Shown in pieces: positions 1-16,340 of a stretch of 64,000 bases of DNA. The first letter of the stretch is position 1; every line of letters begins with the position of its first letter. Both the position numbers and the translations under genes were made by a program. This stretch comes from Anthoceros angustus (Eukaryota > Streptophyta > Anthocerotopsida > Anthocerotales > Anthocerotaceae): positions 682,001 through 746,000 of the forward strand of contig VJWM01000116.1 in the NCBI GenBank assembly GCA_010909165.1, read 5' to 3'. The notes below the pieces were generated by a model. It searched no databases. It was not told the origin of the DNA and saw only the letters and a program-made list of their open reading frames with translations.

Positions 1-1958
1 TGGACTTTAGGCAAGTGGAAGTTGGAGAAAGATATCCTCGGTTTGAGGATATGGTATATTTAATGAACCCAGATTCTACTCACTGGAAAATCCTATGCTC
101 CAAGGGATGCAGCAGGACTCCTACTAGATCGTTCCCCTCACAGGGTTTATCTGCACCACCAGATTCATCAGAGGCCATACCCAATTCGAAGCTTGAAGGA
201 TGCGAAGAACAGCCACTGTTGGACGTAGTCTTCGTACATGGGTTGTGTGGTGGCCCTTTTAAGACCTGGCGTGTTTCAGATGACAAAACGTCCACAACAG
301 ACAAAAGCGGCCTTGTTGAATCTATTGACAAGGAAGCTGGTAAAGAGGGTACTTGCTGGCCCAGTGAGTGGCTCTCACATGATTTGCCTCACAGTCGTCT
401 ATTCACCTTGAAGTATAAGGTACTACTCTTCCCTGGATGATCCTAGAAGCTGGGAAAGGCTGGGGCCAGAATCTAAAATCTATGGATGTGGTTGCCACAT
501 ACAGACAAATCTATCCCAATGGTCAGGCGCAACTCTGCCTCTTCAGGTACTGCATGCTTTTTTCTCAAAAGGTGGCTTGTGAGGAGAGTGAGGAGATTGT
601 ATTTTTGTGTATTGAGGAAACGTGAACTTGCAGGTAACATGCATGCATGGGACGCTTGCCCAACGTTTCTTTATTTCTTTGTATTTAGAGCCAAACAGCT
701 GTCCTTAGTGGTATTTGTCACATTTGGCTGTGTATTAGAAAATAAATTTGGCTCTCTCACAAGCGTTCCAAATTCCTTAAACAGTTCCCAGTGAGTGATT
801 AACAATCAGTAATGATGTATTTCTGTGCTTCAGGAAGTCAGCTCCATGCTCCTTGACAAGTTGCTTGCAGCAGGTGTGGGGGAGCGACCCACAGTATTTG
901 TAACTCACAGGTTTGTTATGTCACAAACCAACTTCAGCAGCCCTTGTCGCTTTCTATGCTTCAGCAGCCGTTGTGGCTTTGTCTGCTGTTCATCAGGTGT
1001 GTTTTTCACCTGCTGAATCTGTTGTGCCAATGTATCCGTCTCCAGTATGGGGGGTCTTGTTGTCAAGCAAATGCTGTTGCAAGCTGGACAGGATAAGACG
1101 AGGGCTCATTTGGTGCATCAAACACGGGGCATTGTAAGCACCTTGGATATCATTTCTTGGCCTAGTGACCTGACTATTGAATACAATTATTTGGGGATTA
1201 CATGGAGGTGATTAGCTTCGTCCCGTTTTTTCATTGTAACAGGTCTTCTATAGTTGCCCGCATTTTGGCAGCAAACTGGCAGATATGCCGTGGCGCATGG
1301 GTTATGTTTTGCGTCCTGCTCCATCTGTAAGTTCTGCTGCTTCGTGCCTCTACGATTGTGTGCCCAGAGCAGTGAGTGCCGGTCTGTAGTTGAAGGTCTG
1401 TACCAGTGAAATATCTTAGTCACGAGTGGTGCTGGCTAAGGCACAAGTGACCTTATGGTTTCAGATTGGTGAGTTGCGAAGTGGCTCTCCGAGACTGGAA
1501 GAGTTGAATCGATGCATCAGGGTACTACATAGCAAGAACAACCTGGAAGTTCTGAACTTCAGTGAGGTACAACTACGGTTTTCATCACATAGAAAGTGGG
1601 CAAAGTTTGGGTTCTGAAGTCCGTCAAGTGGAGTAAATGTCAAAAGTGCACTGCAGACAAAGGTTACTCCCTTGGTCGAGGGCTACGGAGGGTTGGCACT
1701 TCGAATGGAAGTTGTACCAATCGAATCAGCGTTTCCTGGCTATGGGGAACTCGTGGTAGGGTGATCATGACCCCTCCTCCTCATGATCTCTCGAAGGTGT
1801 TCTTTCCTGTGTTAACAAAGCGCACCGGTGTGCCACAGGTCTTGGACGGTACCGATCATGTGAATTCTTGTAAGCCACTGAGCAGATCAGATCCTGCCTA
1901 TACCAAGACTCTGGAATTTTTGCAGAGGTTAGAAGAGTTAAGTCGGAAGGCACGTTGA
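1..1958 (+). CDS. SERAC1-like alpha/beta hydrolase, 5'-truncated by the window edge
   Basis: This is the C-terminal part of a SERAC1-type serine esterase/lipase; the family is linked to phospholipid remodelling at mitochondrial or ER membranes. Eight exons are visible: ..419, 505-546, 834-910, 1046-1133, 1243-1326, 1465-1566, 1657-1755 and 1839-1958. All junctions are GT-AG and keep one frame. Exon 1 carries VVFVHGLCGGPFKTWR, the oxyanion-side strand and loop. The nucleophile elbow THSMGG is assembled across the 910/1046 junction (AG+T gives the Ser). The last exon has DGTDHVNSCKPLSR, whose His is the likely catalytic base, as expected for SERAC1. The stop is TGA at 1956-1958. Any N-terminal targeting or ARM-like part lies upstream of the window. 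It converges on the copper amine oxidase gene with 356 bp between stops. The family call is firm; the substrate is not shown by sequence. Confidence 0.85.
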
Positions 1959-2314
1959 CAACTTCAGCAAGTGATAGCACTGAGAATCTTTCATTTGTAA
2001 TATGACAATGTTGGTGTAAGGTATTGACGGTGTCATTTACATCGTTGTACCAATTAGTGATACATAATGTACAGCTGTACAAGATTTCTTTTCCTCATTG
2101 TAGACTCCAGTTACTGAAGTTTACATGCTATTCCAAGGTAATGTACAATGATTGTGTACCTTGCAAAGTATCTTGAAAGATAAAACTTCGAAGAAGGCAC
2201 GCATAGTTACCCAGCAATGCCGGACACGCTGGTTCGAGATTGAGCAGAGTAGCTGCTCGTCTCCACCATACCTTAAGCATGTACATGTTCCACATCCAAT
2301 TCCAGATTCGGAAG
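1959..2314. other. Intergenic spacer between convergent genes
   Basis: Holds only the 3' ends of the SERAC1-like gene (+) and the copper amine oxidase gene (-). The short open frames here show no family features. I see no RNA gene or repeat. Confidence 0.6.
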
Positions 2315-5300
2315 TTAAAGTTTGGACAGAATTGGAGTTGTCGACCCTGAACCTTTACCATGCCCTTCTTTCACATCCACTTCCGGTTCGCTTGGAGGGA
2401 CATCCACGGCCGGAGAGCAATTGAAGAAACCATGCGGCTGGAAAAGATTCCATCAGGTTAACCATGCACAAGTTCCACCAGGTTAACCATGCACAAGTCC
2501 CATACGTCCATACAATAGGACAGACGGCAATCAAACGCGACATGATGACTCACCACAATAGAGAACCCGATCCGCTCCACTGGCATAACTGGCCAATCCT
2601 CAAGCCGTGGGACGTGGGTAACACCGAAGACATACCTGTACCAAGCACTTGGTTAGATTCAACCCCTCCTCTGAAGACACGGCATGCAAAAGCAAAAGGG
2701 GATGAACGATACCACAAAACAACGTCAGTTTCCTCCAGCTTCCGGTCTTGCTTGGTCCACGTAGGGAGGCCCTCTCCCACCCTTGGGTTTTGATTGGGAA
2801 ATTCGCCACCAGGGAAACGTTCTTCTTTGTGGTACTGCGTTACCCATAGGTTGTGCTTCAGAAAAGCTGCACGTCTGAGAAACTTTGCATCGGGACCCGC
2901 AAGAGGTAAGCAGTTGGACCCAGGCACAAGCTTGTAGCCAGTCGGCTGACCAGTGCGATTCACTGTTCTGGTATTGCGAACCTGCAGAAATGAATTAACA
3001 CGTTAAGCAGGAAGAACGCCAAAAACTCCACAAGGGTCGGCAGAAGTTCACAAGAAGCAGTGAATCAGACACTCACAATCCAATGGCGAGCAGCAAGGGA
3101 GTTACAATCCCTTTGGGCTTGCAGCTCCGACTTCAGGAGGGTTTCCTCAGGATAAAAAGCATTGTTGTGAGGGTTTTCTGGTCCTGGCTCCTCAAGTTTC
3201 ACATCCACTTCTACAACCTGCAGCGAAGCAAACATAAGGCAGCTCAGCACTCCGCTCAGACTCCCACCAAGGTACTCCGAACTGAGGACCAAACAAACTC
3301 ACAACCAAAACCATCCAGCAGATTCTCGGTTCAGTTCACCCCACAGTCCAGCCCACTCCAGTCCGCCGCCTTCTTTCAAGAAGCTAAGCCTAAAATCCGA
3401 CACGTTCTAAATTGTAGTACCTGATTCAGTCCTTCCCCGGGCTTGCAGTCGACAGCCATGTCAAGTCTTGCGACAAAAAAATGCTGATGCACAGGTGCAT
3501 AAAGCCCTGGGGCTATTACAGTCCCATGTCTTCGAACTTCACCTGCTCTGAGGGCACCAAGGCTAAGGATCCCAGTTAACTTCACCTCTGCCTCTATCCT
3601 TCCATCCTGGATCCCGAGCAAGTCAAACAATATATCAAAACCACAACCTGGCGAAGGCAAGGGCAAAGGCAATGTAGTCCACAACTTGGCCGCACATCTA
3701 CCTGGTAGAAATGCCAGAAGAAGCCATACTCGTAGTTGGCCACAGTGCAAAAGAATGAAACTGTGAGCCGCCTTGATCGTCGAACTTCTGTTGAACCTGT
3801 TCTCCAATCTTGATGTTTCCACAGAATACCATGATCCTCTTCATGCATGCAGACAACATTTTCAATGGTCTCAACACCACCATGAAAGTTGGTGAAGTGG
3901 GCATCGAAATATCTGATGTATCCCAGACAGTCACAGCCCTGCCAAACCAAACAGAAACAAATGAGGGAATAGGCGTAGACAAACATCAGATGCAGCTTCA
4001 CAAGCCTTGCCCGGCAAATTGCAAATTTCCAAAGCTCCTACAGATCTTGAACAATGGAATGACTCAACAGATATTAGGACAGGAAGACTGTAGAATACTC
4101 TCACCTTCTTCAAGGAGTGTGCATTTTTGCCTAGCCCATCTTCTCCAGCATCAAAGGCGTTCTTCCGATAATTAGGATCATGTGGATCACCATATGGCAC
4201 GACCATTTCAACAAAACTCAACCGATGCGCAACAGATCTGCGTCCCCTACTGCCATCATCATATGCAACAGTGTGGATCACAAGACCCTCTTTTGGTGTA
4301 AAGCCTAGTCGAAAATTCCACTGTCACCCACAAAAACAAAGGGTCAGAATGCAGGAAAGCAGCCATTGCAGGGTAACGGTCACATGGGAAAACAAGTTTG
4401 TACAGTGGAACAACATGCCATCATATCCCACTTCAGCGACAACACAAACACCCAGGAGTTGCAGAATACTACACGTCATAGAATACCAACCTTCTGCCAG
4501 GCAACAGCATAGCCATTCACTCGGAAGCTTGGACCATCTGGCTGAAGTATATGCAGAGGTTTTATGTCACTGCGGTCTACTCCTCCACGCGACTGACCAG
4601 AGGTATAATTACGAAGAGGATCTGGCGGTGGTAGTGGAACCAGCTGCCTGTCCTCGAACTCTATGATTTGCATTTGGCGCATGTCAACCAGCACATAAAT
4701 ACCCTCCACCGGCCTGGCATAACCGTTCTCAAGAGGACAGTCACTCTCAGCTCTGCAATAAATAAGTGGCCTTGCCAACCTTCTGCTAGGGGCGTCCTGC
4801 TCCCCGTAGTATCCAACACACCTGTAATCACAGAGAAGGAAATATGATTGATGTGCCACAAGACCATAACAACAAACGACTGCAAGAACTCTACTCGGTG
4901 CACCTGCACCGGACACGTTGAAGGGAAGTGGCATACCATGGATCTACCATAACAAGATCCATGTCGTCTATTCCTCGTTTCCTCATAGCGTCAATAAAAG
5001 GAGGGAACTCCTTCACAGCAGCCTCGCACTCTGCATACTCCACGGCATCCTGAAAACCAAAGAGGAAGCTGGGTCTTTTCAAAGAGGAAGCTGGGTCACT
5101 ATCCGGACACCAGCAGCTGTAACTACTTCATCAGAAAATCAGCAAAGACCATGAGCTGCAGTGGGTGGAAAGACCAACCATGGGAGGCTGCACATCCGGC
5201 ACCACTTGGGAGGTGATGACTTTGCCTCGGTGGTGCCCTCCTCGAGCAGCAGCGTGAACCTCCGTCAGCTCCACTGTCCACACACTAGTCTCGTTGGTCA

Positions 5301-6135
5301 GCTTATTGTAGATGACGAGCCTGGCCTGCCTGGGAGGAAGCTGCAGAGGCATAATTGCTCCTCCCTTGCCCTTCGGCAGGATAAGCGTGGGCTGGTAGGG
5401 AGGAAAGAAGTAAGCATCTGCGAGCGCCACCACACTCTTCTCCGGCTCGTTGAGCACCACCTCGATGAAACGCATGCCATCCCGCACCTGCACCAAACCG
5501 CCCCGGCCCACAGAGTGAGAAAACAAACGGAGAACCTGGATCTCCATATTCCTGGAGCCGGAAATTCACACACACAAGAGCCAAACAGGACATCACCTCC
5601 GGCGTCTCGCCCGCAGCTCTGACTGTGGCGATGGCGACAGCAACCTCCGCTGCGCTGAGAGGATCAAGCGGATGCGCCGCTTGCGATCGCAGGACCAGCA
5701 ATCCCGACCCTGGCATCCTCACAAATGAAAAAAAAACAGAAGCATCAACAATTCTTTCCTCTCCACCCCGTGCAGAGACGTGGGACGTGAGACGTGAGAC
5801 GAGTTCAGCCAGCAACCTCCTTTGGCAGCGGATGCGTCGAGAGCAGGCGCGACGAAGGACGTGGTGGCGATGTCAATTGTCTGCTCCGCAGGAGCTGCTG
5901 CGGTGGCGGCGGCGGCGGCGGCGAGCTTCGACGAAGGAGACGGCGGCGGCGCCAAGGAGAGCACTACAGCGCCTCTTCCCTTCCGGTCGAGCCCGACCAC
6001 GGGAGCTGCTGCTGCGGCAGCGGCAGGAGCAGCGCATTTGTGAGGAGCGACGCTCTTAGCCGATGGTGTTGCATGCGTATAATCAATGGCGGGCGCCTTG
6101 CAGCAAAGCGCCGCCTGGTTCGGACGTGTGGCCAT
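2315..6135 (-). CDS. Peroxisomal copper amine oxidase (primary amine oxidase), 12 exons
   Basis: Oxidises primary amines (typically putrescine or other polyamines) to aldehyde, ammonia and hydrogen peroxide. Exons in gene order run from about 6135-5800, 5727-5597, 5487-5179, 5049-4937, 4821-4491, 4320-4105, 3948-3702, 3606-3421, 3217-3077, 2981-2713, 2635-2554 to 2437-2315. The redox cofactor site is TVANYEYGF (Tyr becomes topaquinone). The catalytic-base region reads IRYFDAHF. The copper His pair is [11 protein letters not shown], with a further His near [23 protein letters not shown] and [12 protein letters not shown] are also family hallmarks. The protein ends in SKL, a type-1 peroxisomal targeting signal, and opens with an Ala/Pro-rich leader like those of plant peroxisomal isoforms. 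Start chosen at 6135: it opens the leader in frame. The exact exon 1/2 boundary is the least certain point. The promoter side faces a 2.6-kb GC-rich stretch. Confidence 0.93.
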
Positions 6136-8740
6136 TGGCAGGGATTGGCGAGCGAGGCGAGTCCCGTCCCCTTTGTCCCCCTGGCCGCCCTATCAGACAT
6201 ACAGCGCAATGTCGGAGGAGCCTCAAGAGTTGCAGGCGGCGAGCTCAGCGTGATGGAAGCGCGGAGAGTGAGATGCTCCCGCGTTTATGTAGTCCCCGAC
6301 AGCAGCGTCTATCCTTCGGCCTCGACCACTGTAGCAAGCACTGTTGGAGGCGAAGGAGCAACCGGCTCGGCTCGTGTCGGCTCGTGTCGTCAACGTTCCG
6401 ATTTGCAATTGCGAAGCCCGAGGAAGAGGAAGAAAGCAGCAGACAGAGCAGGGAGCAGCAGCAGGGGGAGGAGGAGGTGCACTCTCTCTTCCTCGAGTTG
6501 CTCGAGGATGGAGCGGAAATTGAAATTTATTTTCAACCTTGCCTTCTTCTTCCCGGGCTGTCCGGATCCAGGGCAGGTATCGGGAGCTGGATGCTGGACA
6601 GGGGAGTAACAACAGGAGGAAGAAGGCGGGCAGGAAACGAGAGGCGGAGGGGGATCAGGGCAGGGGCAGGAGGAGCGGCGGGGGCAGGGGAAGCGATAGC
6701 GGCAGCGGCAGCGGCAGCAGGCAGAACAGAGGGGGGAGAAATCGGCACTGGAGATGGTGGGAGGCGGTGTTGCTGCGTCAAGTGCGTGCGGAAGGAGCAC
6801 TGTAGCGGAGTGGGGCGGGAAAGGTGGCGAAAGCGGGGCATGAGGGCGGCGCAATGGGGCAACCGTTAGAGACAGAGGCAGAGGCGACAGCGCACCGAGC
6901 TGATCGGAGCGCCACTTGTCCGGTGCAGTCGGCCAAGAGGCATGGGCCCTGACCTGGGGACGAGGGGAGCCGGAGAAGGAGCCGGAGGCGCAGGCGGGAG
7001 GAGCAGCCGCAAAATCTTTCAGCATATCATCATCAAAGCTCCCGCCCCGGGAGACCTGCCCAGCCCTGCCCTGCTGTGCCCTGCTGTGCCTGGTGTCGTC
7101 AATGCATGCTGGCCTGGAGGTCGGAGCCGGGCCCCGGCTCCTGATCATGCAGAGCAGGAGCGGCGTCGGTGACGATGAGAGAGGGGTGGGTTCTGGTTGA
7201 TTATCAGAATCCGATTCCTGCTGCTGCTGCTGCTGCTTCTGCTGCGGCCGGGAGCATCGGCGCTGCCACTGCTACTGCTGACCACTGTAGAGGGGGGAGA
7301 CTGGAGTCCTGGACTGTGCAGTCCAGTGCACTGTGCGCAATGCAGAGTGGAAGAGTGGGCGGGAGCAGTGCAGTACAGCAACGCGTCCAGGAGTGTCAGT
7401 GCGAAGAGGGGCCGCATTGTAAGCAGGGTGCAATTAGTTAGGATGGCGGGAGCCAATGGGAGCAGGCGCGCGTGACCATCTCGGGAAGGGCGGGAGGGGG
7501 GACAGAGCTCTGACCACTAAAGCAGAGGTGTCGGGTGTGGAGGAGGCCCACCGACCACCTTCCTTCTTCCTGTCCTTTCCTGCCTTATCTCTCGCAGCTC
7601 GCTCGCCCGCCCAGTGTGTGTATGTACAACTGGACGCAGACGCCGCTTGTTGCCCTTGTGCCGCGTCTTGGCGGCGGCGCCCATGACCTAATTCTCCTTC
7701 CGCTTTCCATTCTTTCCATGGATGCCTTGTTTCTTTCTGTTCAACCGTCCTGCAGGTCAAACAGTTCTCCCCAGGAAGCATGCGGGCTCGGGTTTGGGAC
7801 CGGTTTATGACGAAGGTGGGGATGTGACAAATTAGGGGCGCGGATGCATTGTTGCGTTGGGAGCGGAAGCCGGGGGAGCCAATGGCAGGGCTGCGTCTGG
7901 AGGTGCTAATTCCAGGGGAGGATCCCAGTAAACCGTGGGGAGCACATGCCAAAGCGACGAGCGAAGTGGTGGTTGGGGCAGGGCAAATGAAACGTGGGAG
8001 CGTGGCACAGTGGACAAAAAACATCCGGCGCCGATGAGCAGCGGGCACGCTGGGCCCGGCTGCCGCCTGAGCTTTGGATGGAGTTGGTCGAATCACGAAT
8101 CAGACACCGGGCTGCGGACCACCGAATGTGAATGTGAACGTGAACGAAACGGCTGCGTCTTCCTGTTGCTCCCGGAACCTCCAACGGCCCCACTTGATGC
8201 TGTGCGCACTGCGCACTCAAAAAGCTTTTTTTGGCGAGAAATGGGAATTCCGAATTGGGTGTGTGGCCTGTGAGTCGGGAATTTGGCGTGCTTGTACACT
8301 TGTTTCGGGCAGGCTCTGGGCACGCAGGTCCATTCTTCCAGGGAGATGGGGAGGGTATGTATCCTCATGTACATAAATGTACAGCACCTGCTGTGCTGTG
8401 CTGTGCTCTGCTGTGCTGTGCCCTGCTGTTGCAGGGAGTGGGCTGTTGCGCGGCCCTTTTGCCCTGCTTCCTTCCTTCCAATCAAGGTTGATCGCGCCTG
8501 TCTGCTGGCTGCGATGAGCAGGAGGCAGCATCGTGCTGCCACCACTGCTTTTGCTTTTCTGCTCCCCCTCTTTACCCGTACCCGCTCCTGCATTATTTGC
8601 ATGTGACCACATCCATTTAACTTTTCAACTACTGTTCCTCCCAACTTTCCTATCCTATGCTTTCCGAGTAAGTAAGCAAGCGTTAAATCAACGCCACACC
8701 TACCAAAGTTCCTCAAGCTTCATACACGGTTACATCTATT
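6136..8740. other. GC-rich non-coding stretch upstream of the amine oxidase
   Basis: Very GC-rich, with short simple repeats: GGC/GCG runs, a CTG run near 7218-7245 and a CTGTG-type run near 8387-8425. Long open frames exist on both strands, but their translations are low-complexity Arg/Gly/Pro/Ser-rich peptides with no domain or splice logic, as expected from GC-rich DNA. Likely promoter and 5' UTR territory. I see no gene I can support. Confidence 0.5.
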
Positions 8741-10060
8741 AGATATAATATCTACAAAATATATATTATATTTTATATATAATATCTATATATTATACTA
8801 TTTAAAACTATATTACTTTCAGAGCTAAAATATTTAAAATGAATTTTTATTTTTTAACGTATTTATTTATTTTTTATTGAATAAAGAGATGGGCTGAAAA
8901 TACATGATTTCCTATGGACCGTAAAGGTTCTATAGAGAGAAGAGTTTGATATTGGTCTTTTCCCCAGCATAAAGTATGTTCTTACTTTGGACTTTGCGCA
9001 GTTAGAGAGTAGGCTTCTTTGGCCTTATCCTCACATGGGTTGAGCCAAGATACTTACTGTGGACTTATACTTGGTAAGATCAATATTCATACTTGAGTTT
9101 TACTCAATATAAAATCACATTCAAATTATAATACATCTAACAAAGATACTTATACTCAACACAATTGAACTACATGATAGTATGCTTGGTACATATCACT
9201 CACATTTCTACTCATTTCATACACTTGAATTGTCATAACCAAAATATACTTATGTACTTGAAGTCATATCTTTCTCTTCAATAAAATCTCCAAGTTTCCA
9301 CTTGAGGTCATATGAGATACTTGAAATGTCACACTCAAAACATCTTGTTTCATATGCATGGAGGTCATTTTGCAGAACTTCCCGTGAAGAAGATAACTGA
9401 TGAACATTGGACACCCGTGAAGAAGATAAATAAAGCCGTGAACCAAAACAAGTACTATGTAGTAGCGTCCAAAAGCCGCCCAAGTACACTGATTCCTCGA
9501 GTGTTGTCTGTATGCCATATTTGTCATGGATAGAGATGGTCCAAGAGTGTGGGTCATTGCATGAGTACTTTGAAAGCAACTTCTCAACTTTGGGTCCACT
9601 TTGGAATCATCCAAAGGAAGCCCTCCTTCCAAGAGTATAGAAGAACCTGGATAACATGTCAGGCTAGCATATGAAAATTAGCTTTGAAAGGTTTGTATAT
9701 TGTAATTGAATTTATGATATGATACATCTCTATACTATTGTCTAGAAGACCGTGTTTCTTGTAATTGTCCTTGAGTTTTGTATAACACTATAGTAACCTG
9801 ATTGTTTTACAGTACAACAGGTTTTGTCAATGTTCTATAGTTTAGAAAATTCAATTTGTAAGTTATTCCTTGCTTGTACTGCAGGTTTATCAATATTCTA
9901 CAAGTTTAGATGGTTCAATTTATAAGTTATTCCTTGCTAGTACGGAGCCTGCTTTTCATATTACTACTTTACTTGTGATAGCTTACTAAATGGACTTTAA
10001 CATTCTGCATAAGGTTAGACTATACTATATACAAAGAATATTAAAAAAATAAGTACGACG
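8741..10060. other. AT-rich stretch, probable transposon debris
   Basis: Base composition drops abruptly to AT-rich near 8740. It opens with a palindromic run of TATAATATCT-like elements (8740-8815). No open frame here reads as a known family. Confidence 0.45.
9828..9945 (+). repeat. Imperfect tandem repeat, two units of about 54 bp
   Basis: The block containing CAATTTGTAAGTTATTCC (near 9850) recurs one unit later as CAATTTATAAGTTATTCC. Both are followed by TTGCTTGTACTG/TTGCTAGTACGG and preceded by a similar TTCTA..AGTTTAGA stretch. The two units are direct and adjacent. Confidence 0.7.
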
Positions 10061-12388
10061 AACCTTTGCCCACATGGCCCTGGAATGCGATGGATGTCGA
10101 GAGGGCGGACCCACTTGTACTTTTGGATCGCTCGAGTCACAGCCTCCAAAACAGACTCGAAAGGTGAGAACTAGTGAGCCGGAGGGAGGGAGGAGTTTCA
10201 CAAGGGGGCTTCGTACCTACCCCATGCAAGATTGGTTGGACAAGGGCCAACAAGGTGTGCACAACAGCCAAGAGGAGGAAGATGGAAGGGCTCAACAACC
10301 TTCACCATCTCGTGGGCGCTGCTGCTGTCCAGGATTCCCACTGCTTATTAGTTCAATTATTCATCTAAGACTAGGAGCCGCCTCTGAGCCTGCATCGCGC
10401 AGCCAGCTGCTCCAGGCACGTGCATGCCGATTGTATCGCACAAAAGGGGTCCCAGTTTGTGGGGAGTGAGGACGATGTCACACTGATCATGCACTCAGGC
10501 CTGCCATGAGCAATCAACCACGCTCTGCATGCCGGCTGGCGTGGGGACAGACAGTCACAGCCTACAACCTCCGTGGCTGTGTGTTCCCACTTCCCCCAAC
10601 ACACAACTGGGCCTCACTCGATGCTCTCGTCCTCGAAAGAGTCGAACTCTGTGTCCATTCCCTTGAGCCGCTCATCGCCGCCCGATCCTTCCTGTACTTG
10701 CTGTTGATTGGAGTCGCCAAATCTTGGCTGGGCTGCTGAATGGCTTGCGGCTACAGATTCTCCAGCCATCGGCTCTGTCGGCTCCTGCTTCCTGCATCCA
10801 CACGTTCTCCCAAGACAGAGTGAAACGGTCACAATTGACATACAGTAGCAATGTAGGCTTAGACTAGAAACAAACTGTCCGTCCGACTTCCTTGCCGTTG
10901 GGTTTCATTGTCTTGTGCCCATGATCCCATGATCGGAGCAGCCATCACCAAACCAGATCTTGGTCTCACTTGTGATGGACAGGCTTCACCCCCTTGTGTA
11001 GACGTACACCTACTAAGCACCAAAGGGAAGCGAGCTTTTGAGCTGCGCTGCAGAAGCTGTTCCCTGTGAACCCAAATACGGCTGGCATTCCAGACAGACC
11101 CAAGTACGATCCAGTCCCAAGGTAAAGCACACAAGCAGAGATTAGCATCCTGGTGGGCCACACAAAGACTAACATCATCTCAAGGAAGCATCCCAGGCTC
11201 ATCCACGTCCTTTACAGCAAAAATAAACCACTCAATCACGACAGAGCTTGCTATTGGAGCTGGGACACACACTCTGCATGTGCAACAAGACGGCAGACAG
11301 CGCCTGGTTGGGCCGTAACAACGTCACGCTTTTGGATCGCCGCCGAATAGTCCTATGCGCGACCCATAAGATTCATGACGACTCAACATGCAGATGTCAG
11401 CATCTCCACAATGTGAAACCTCCAGACGAAAACATTAACAAACCCTGGGGCACGTGAAGGCAACTACATATGGTGGGCACCTTGTGCCGTGCATCTGTCA
11501 TCTGCTGACTGCCACCTCTAAGATAAGCGGAATAGGAGCCCGCTTTCTTCTCATCCAAGATCAGCATTCAGTCAACCACAGTTCAATCAACTCTTACGGC
11601 ACCAACATGACCCAGGGTGAGGGACGTGTGGAGACAAACAAAAAAGGATCCTCCAACCCCAAGACACCGGATTGGGTTGGACGCAGCGATTGTCTTCTTC
11701 GAGCTATTGATGCTGGAGTGTACCTACCTGTGTACAGCAACTATCCAACAAGGGACCACACCCCTTTCTCGCTAAAGCCTGAGATGACAAATTGCTTCCG
11801 GCAGCATAGATGGTGCGCGTAGATACTCGTCCCAAACTTTGACTCCAAGCAGCAGAAACGTCAACAAACACCGTGACTTCAACGCCCTACATCAGCCATG
11901 CCGGCAAATGTTGAACCGTCTCCAAGAACTCCCAGCAAAAATCTTTGGTACTGGAGATAACATCTGCGAGTTACCCACTCAAAGTCTCGTCAGTACCGTC
12001 AGCCTCAAAACAAATTTGGAATAGAAGACAACTCAGCAAAAGGGAATCTCCTCCCGAACTCAAAGCCAGCGTCATTTGGAGGCATCAATAGCCTAAAAAA
12101 TCAATGGCGGCAGCCAAGAACCTTAAGCAAATAAACAGAGGCTCATCTTCAGTGGGAGATGAAAACAGGTTGTTTCAACTAAACTAGACTGCTGAATCTC
12201 ATGCCTGCCGGCTGGAAACTATCTTGCCTAGGCAGATCAAAGAACAATTATAAATCACGTGTACGCTGCGCAATGAAATCCAGCATACAGCCTAACACCT
12301 TCACCCTCGTCAGAAGGTCAAAGGAAAAGGCACCCCACTAAAGTGCCAACCGCATCCCACCCCGAAGTCTACTACTTTACATGAGCTT
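10061..12388. other. Unassigned region; possible small minus-strand exons
   Basis: No recognisable family. A minus-strand segment at about 10796-10614 sits behind an AG acceptor and ends in an acidic tail, GMDTEFDSFEDESIE, then a stop; it could be a last coding exon. Another exon-like stretch with a GTGAGA donor lies near 10975-11090 on the same strand. I could not join them into a credible protein. The part next to 12388 is probably the 3' UTR of the ArfGAP gene. Confidence 0.3.
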
Positions 12389-15581
<3,193 letters not shown>

Positions 15582-16340
15582 GGTGCTGCGCCTGCGTTCG
15601 TTCCTCCTCCCGCTTCCCCCTGAAATCCGGCCGCGGCCTCAATGGCGTCGGGCCCTCCGTCTCCCAGCGGCCGAGGCGTCCAGAGCGCGCTCCCACTGCT
15701 GCCTTTGTCAGATGAAAGGTGAGCAGTGACGGTGCGCTAGAGGAACCCAAAGCAGCCCGCCGTTTTCCTGTTTTGATCTCGCCGCGCTAACGCTAACGCG
15801 AACGCGAACCCGAACCCGGTTCCCGAACGCGCTCCTGACGCCTGACAGGCTGGAGCTTGCGGGGCGGGCCGTCCGTGACGGGCTTGACTGGCCAGAGGCA
15901 ACGGCAGGAAAATAGCACGTCTGATTCACCACCGCTCTGTAATAGGCTTCGTCTTCTATTGTCTGCTGTTTAGTTCATATACACATGTGTTTCCATTTCA
16001 ATAGCGTGAAGTTTCACAGACATCCCAGCCATGTAAACTTAGGGCAAACGGTCCCAGGACCGCCTGGTACAGCCCGGGACCAGGCATGCCTGGCATGTCG
16101 TCCTCGATCAGGTGGAAGGTTCCCGTGGAGAAAGCTGCCATATCCTGGAAGGAACACACTTGTTAGCAAAGCTTGAAGTTTCAAAGCTCCTCAAGTGAAC
16201 TATTGCGCAATGTCTTCTGAGCAAGAGGTAGATATACGTCCGCCCCCGGAAATGAAGGTGGTGCTCACCAACTGGGACTCACTGTTGTAATTGAGAGAAC
16301 CACACAGGGAAGCTGCCTCAATCGCAGCTGCCAAGGCACG
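15582..16340. other. Upstream region of the ArfGAP gene
   Basis: Includes the ArfGAP 5' UTR/promoter, with a short GCGAACGCGAAC-type direct repeat near 15785-15815. I see no further coding feature up to the PPR fragment. Confidence 0.4.

Noticed and set aside
5794-7148. Several 130-270 codon open frames on both strands upstream of the amine oxidase
   Set aside because: Overlapping frames in very GC-rich, repeat-like DNA. Translations are Arg/Gly/Ser-rich with no domain, splice pattern or start context.
7434-8716. Minus-strand open frames of 220 and 207 codons
   Set aside because: No family features; composition-driven.
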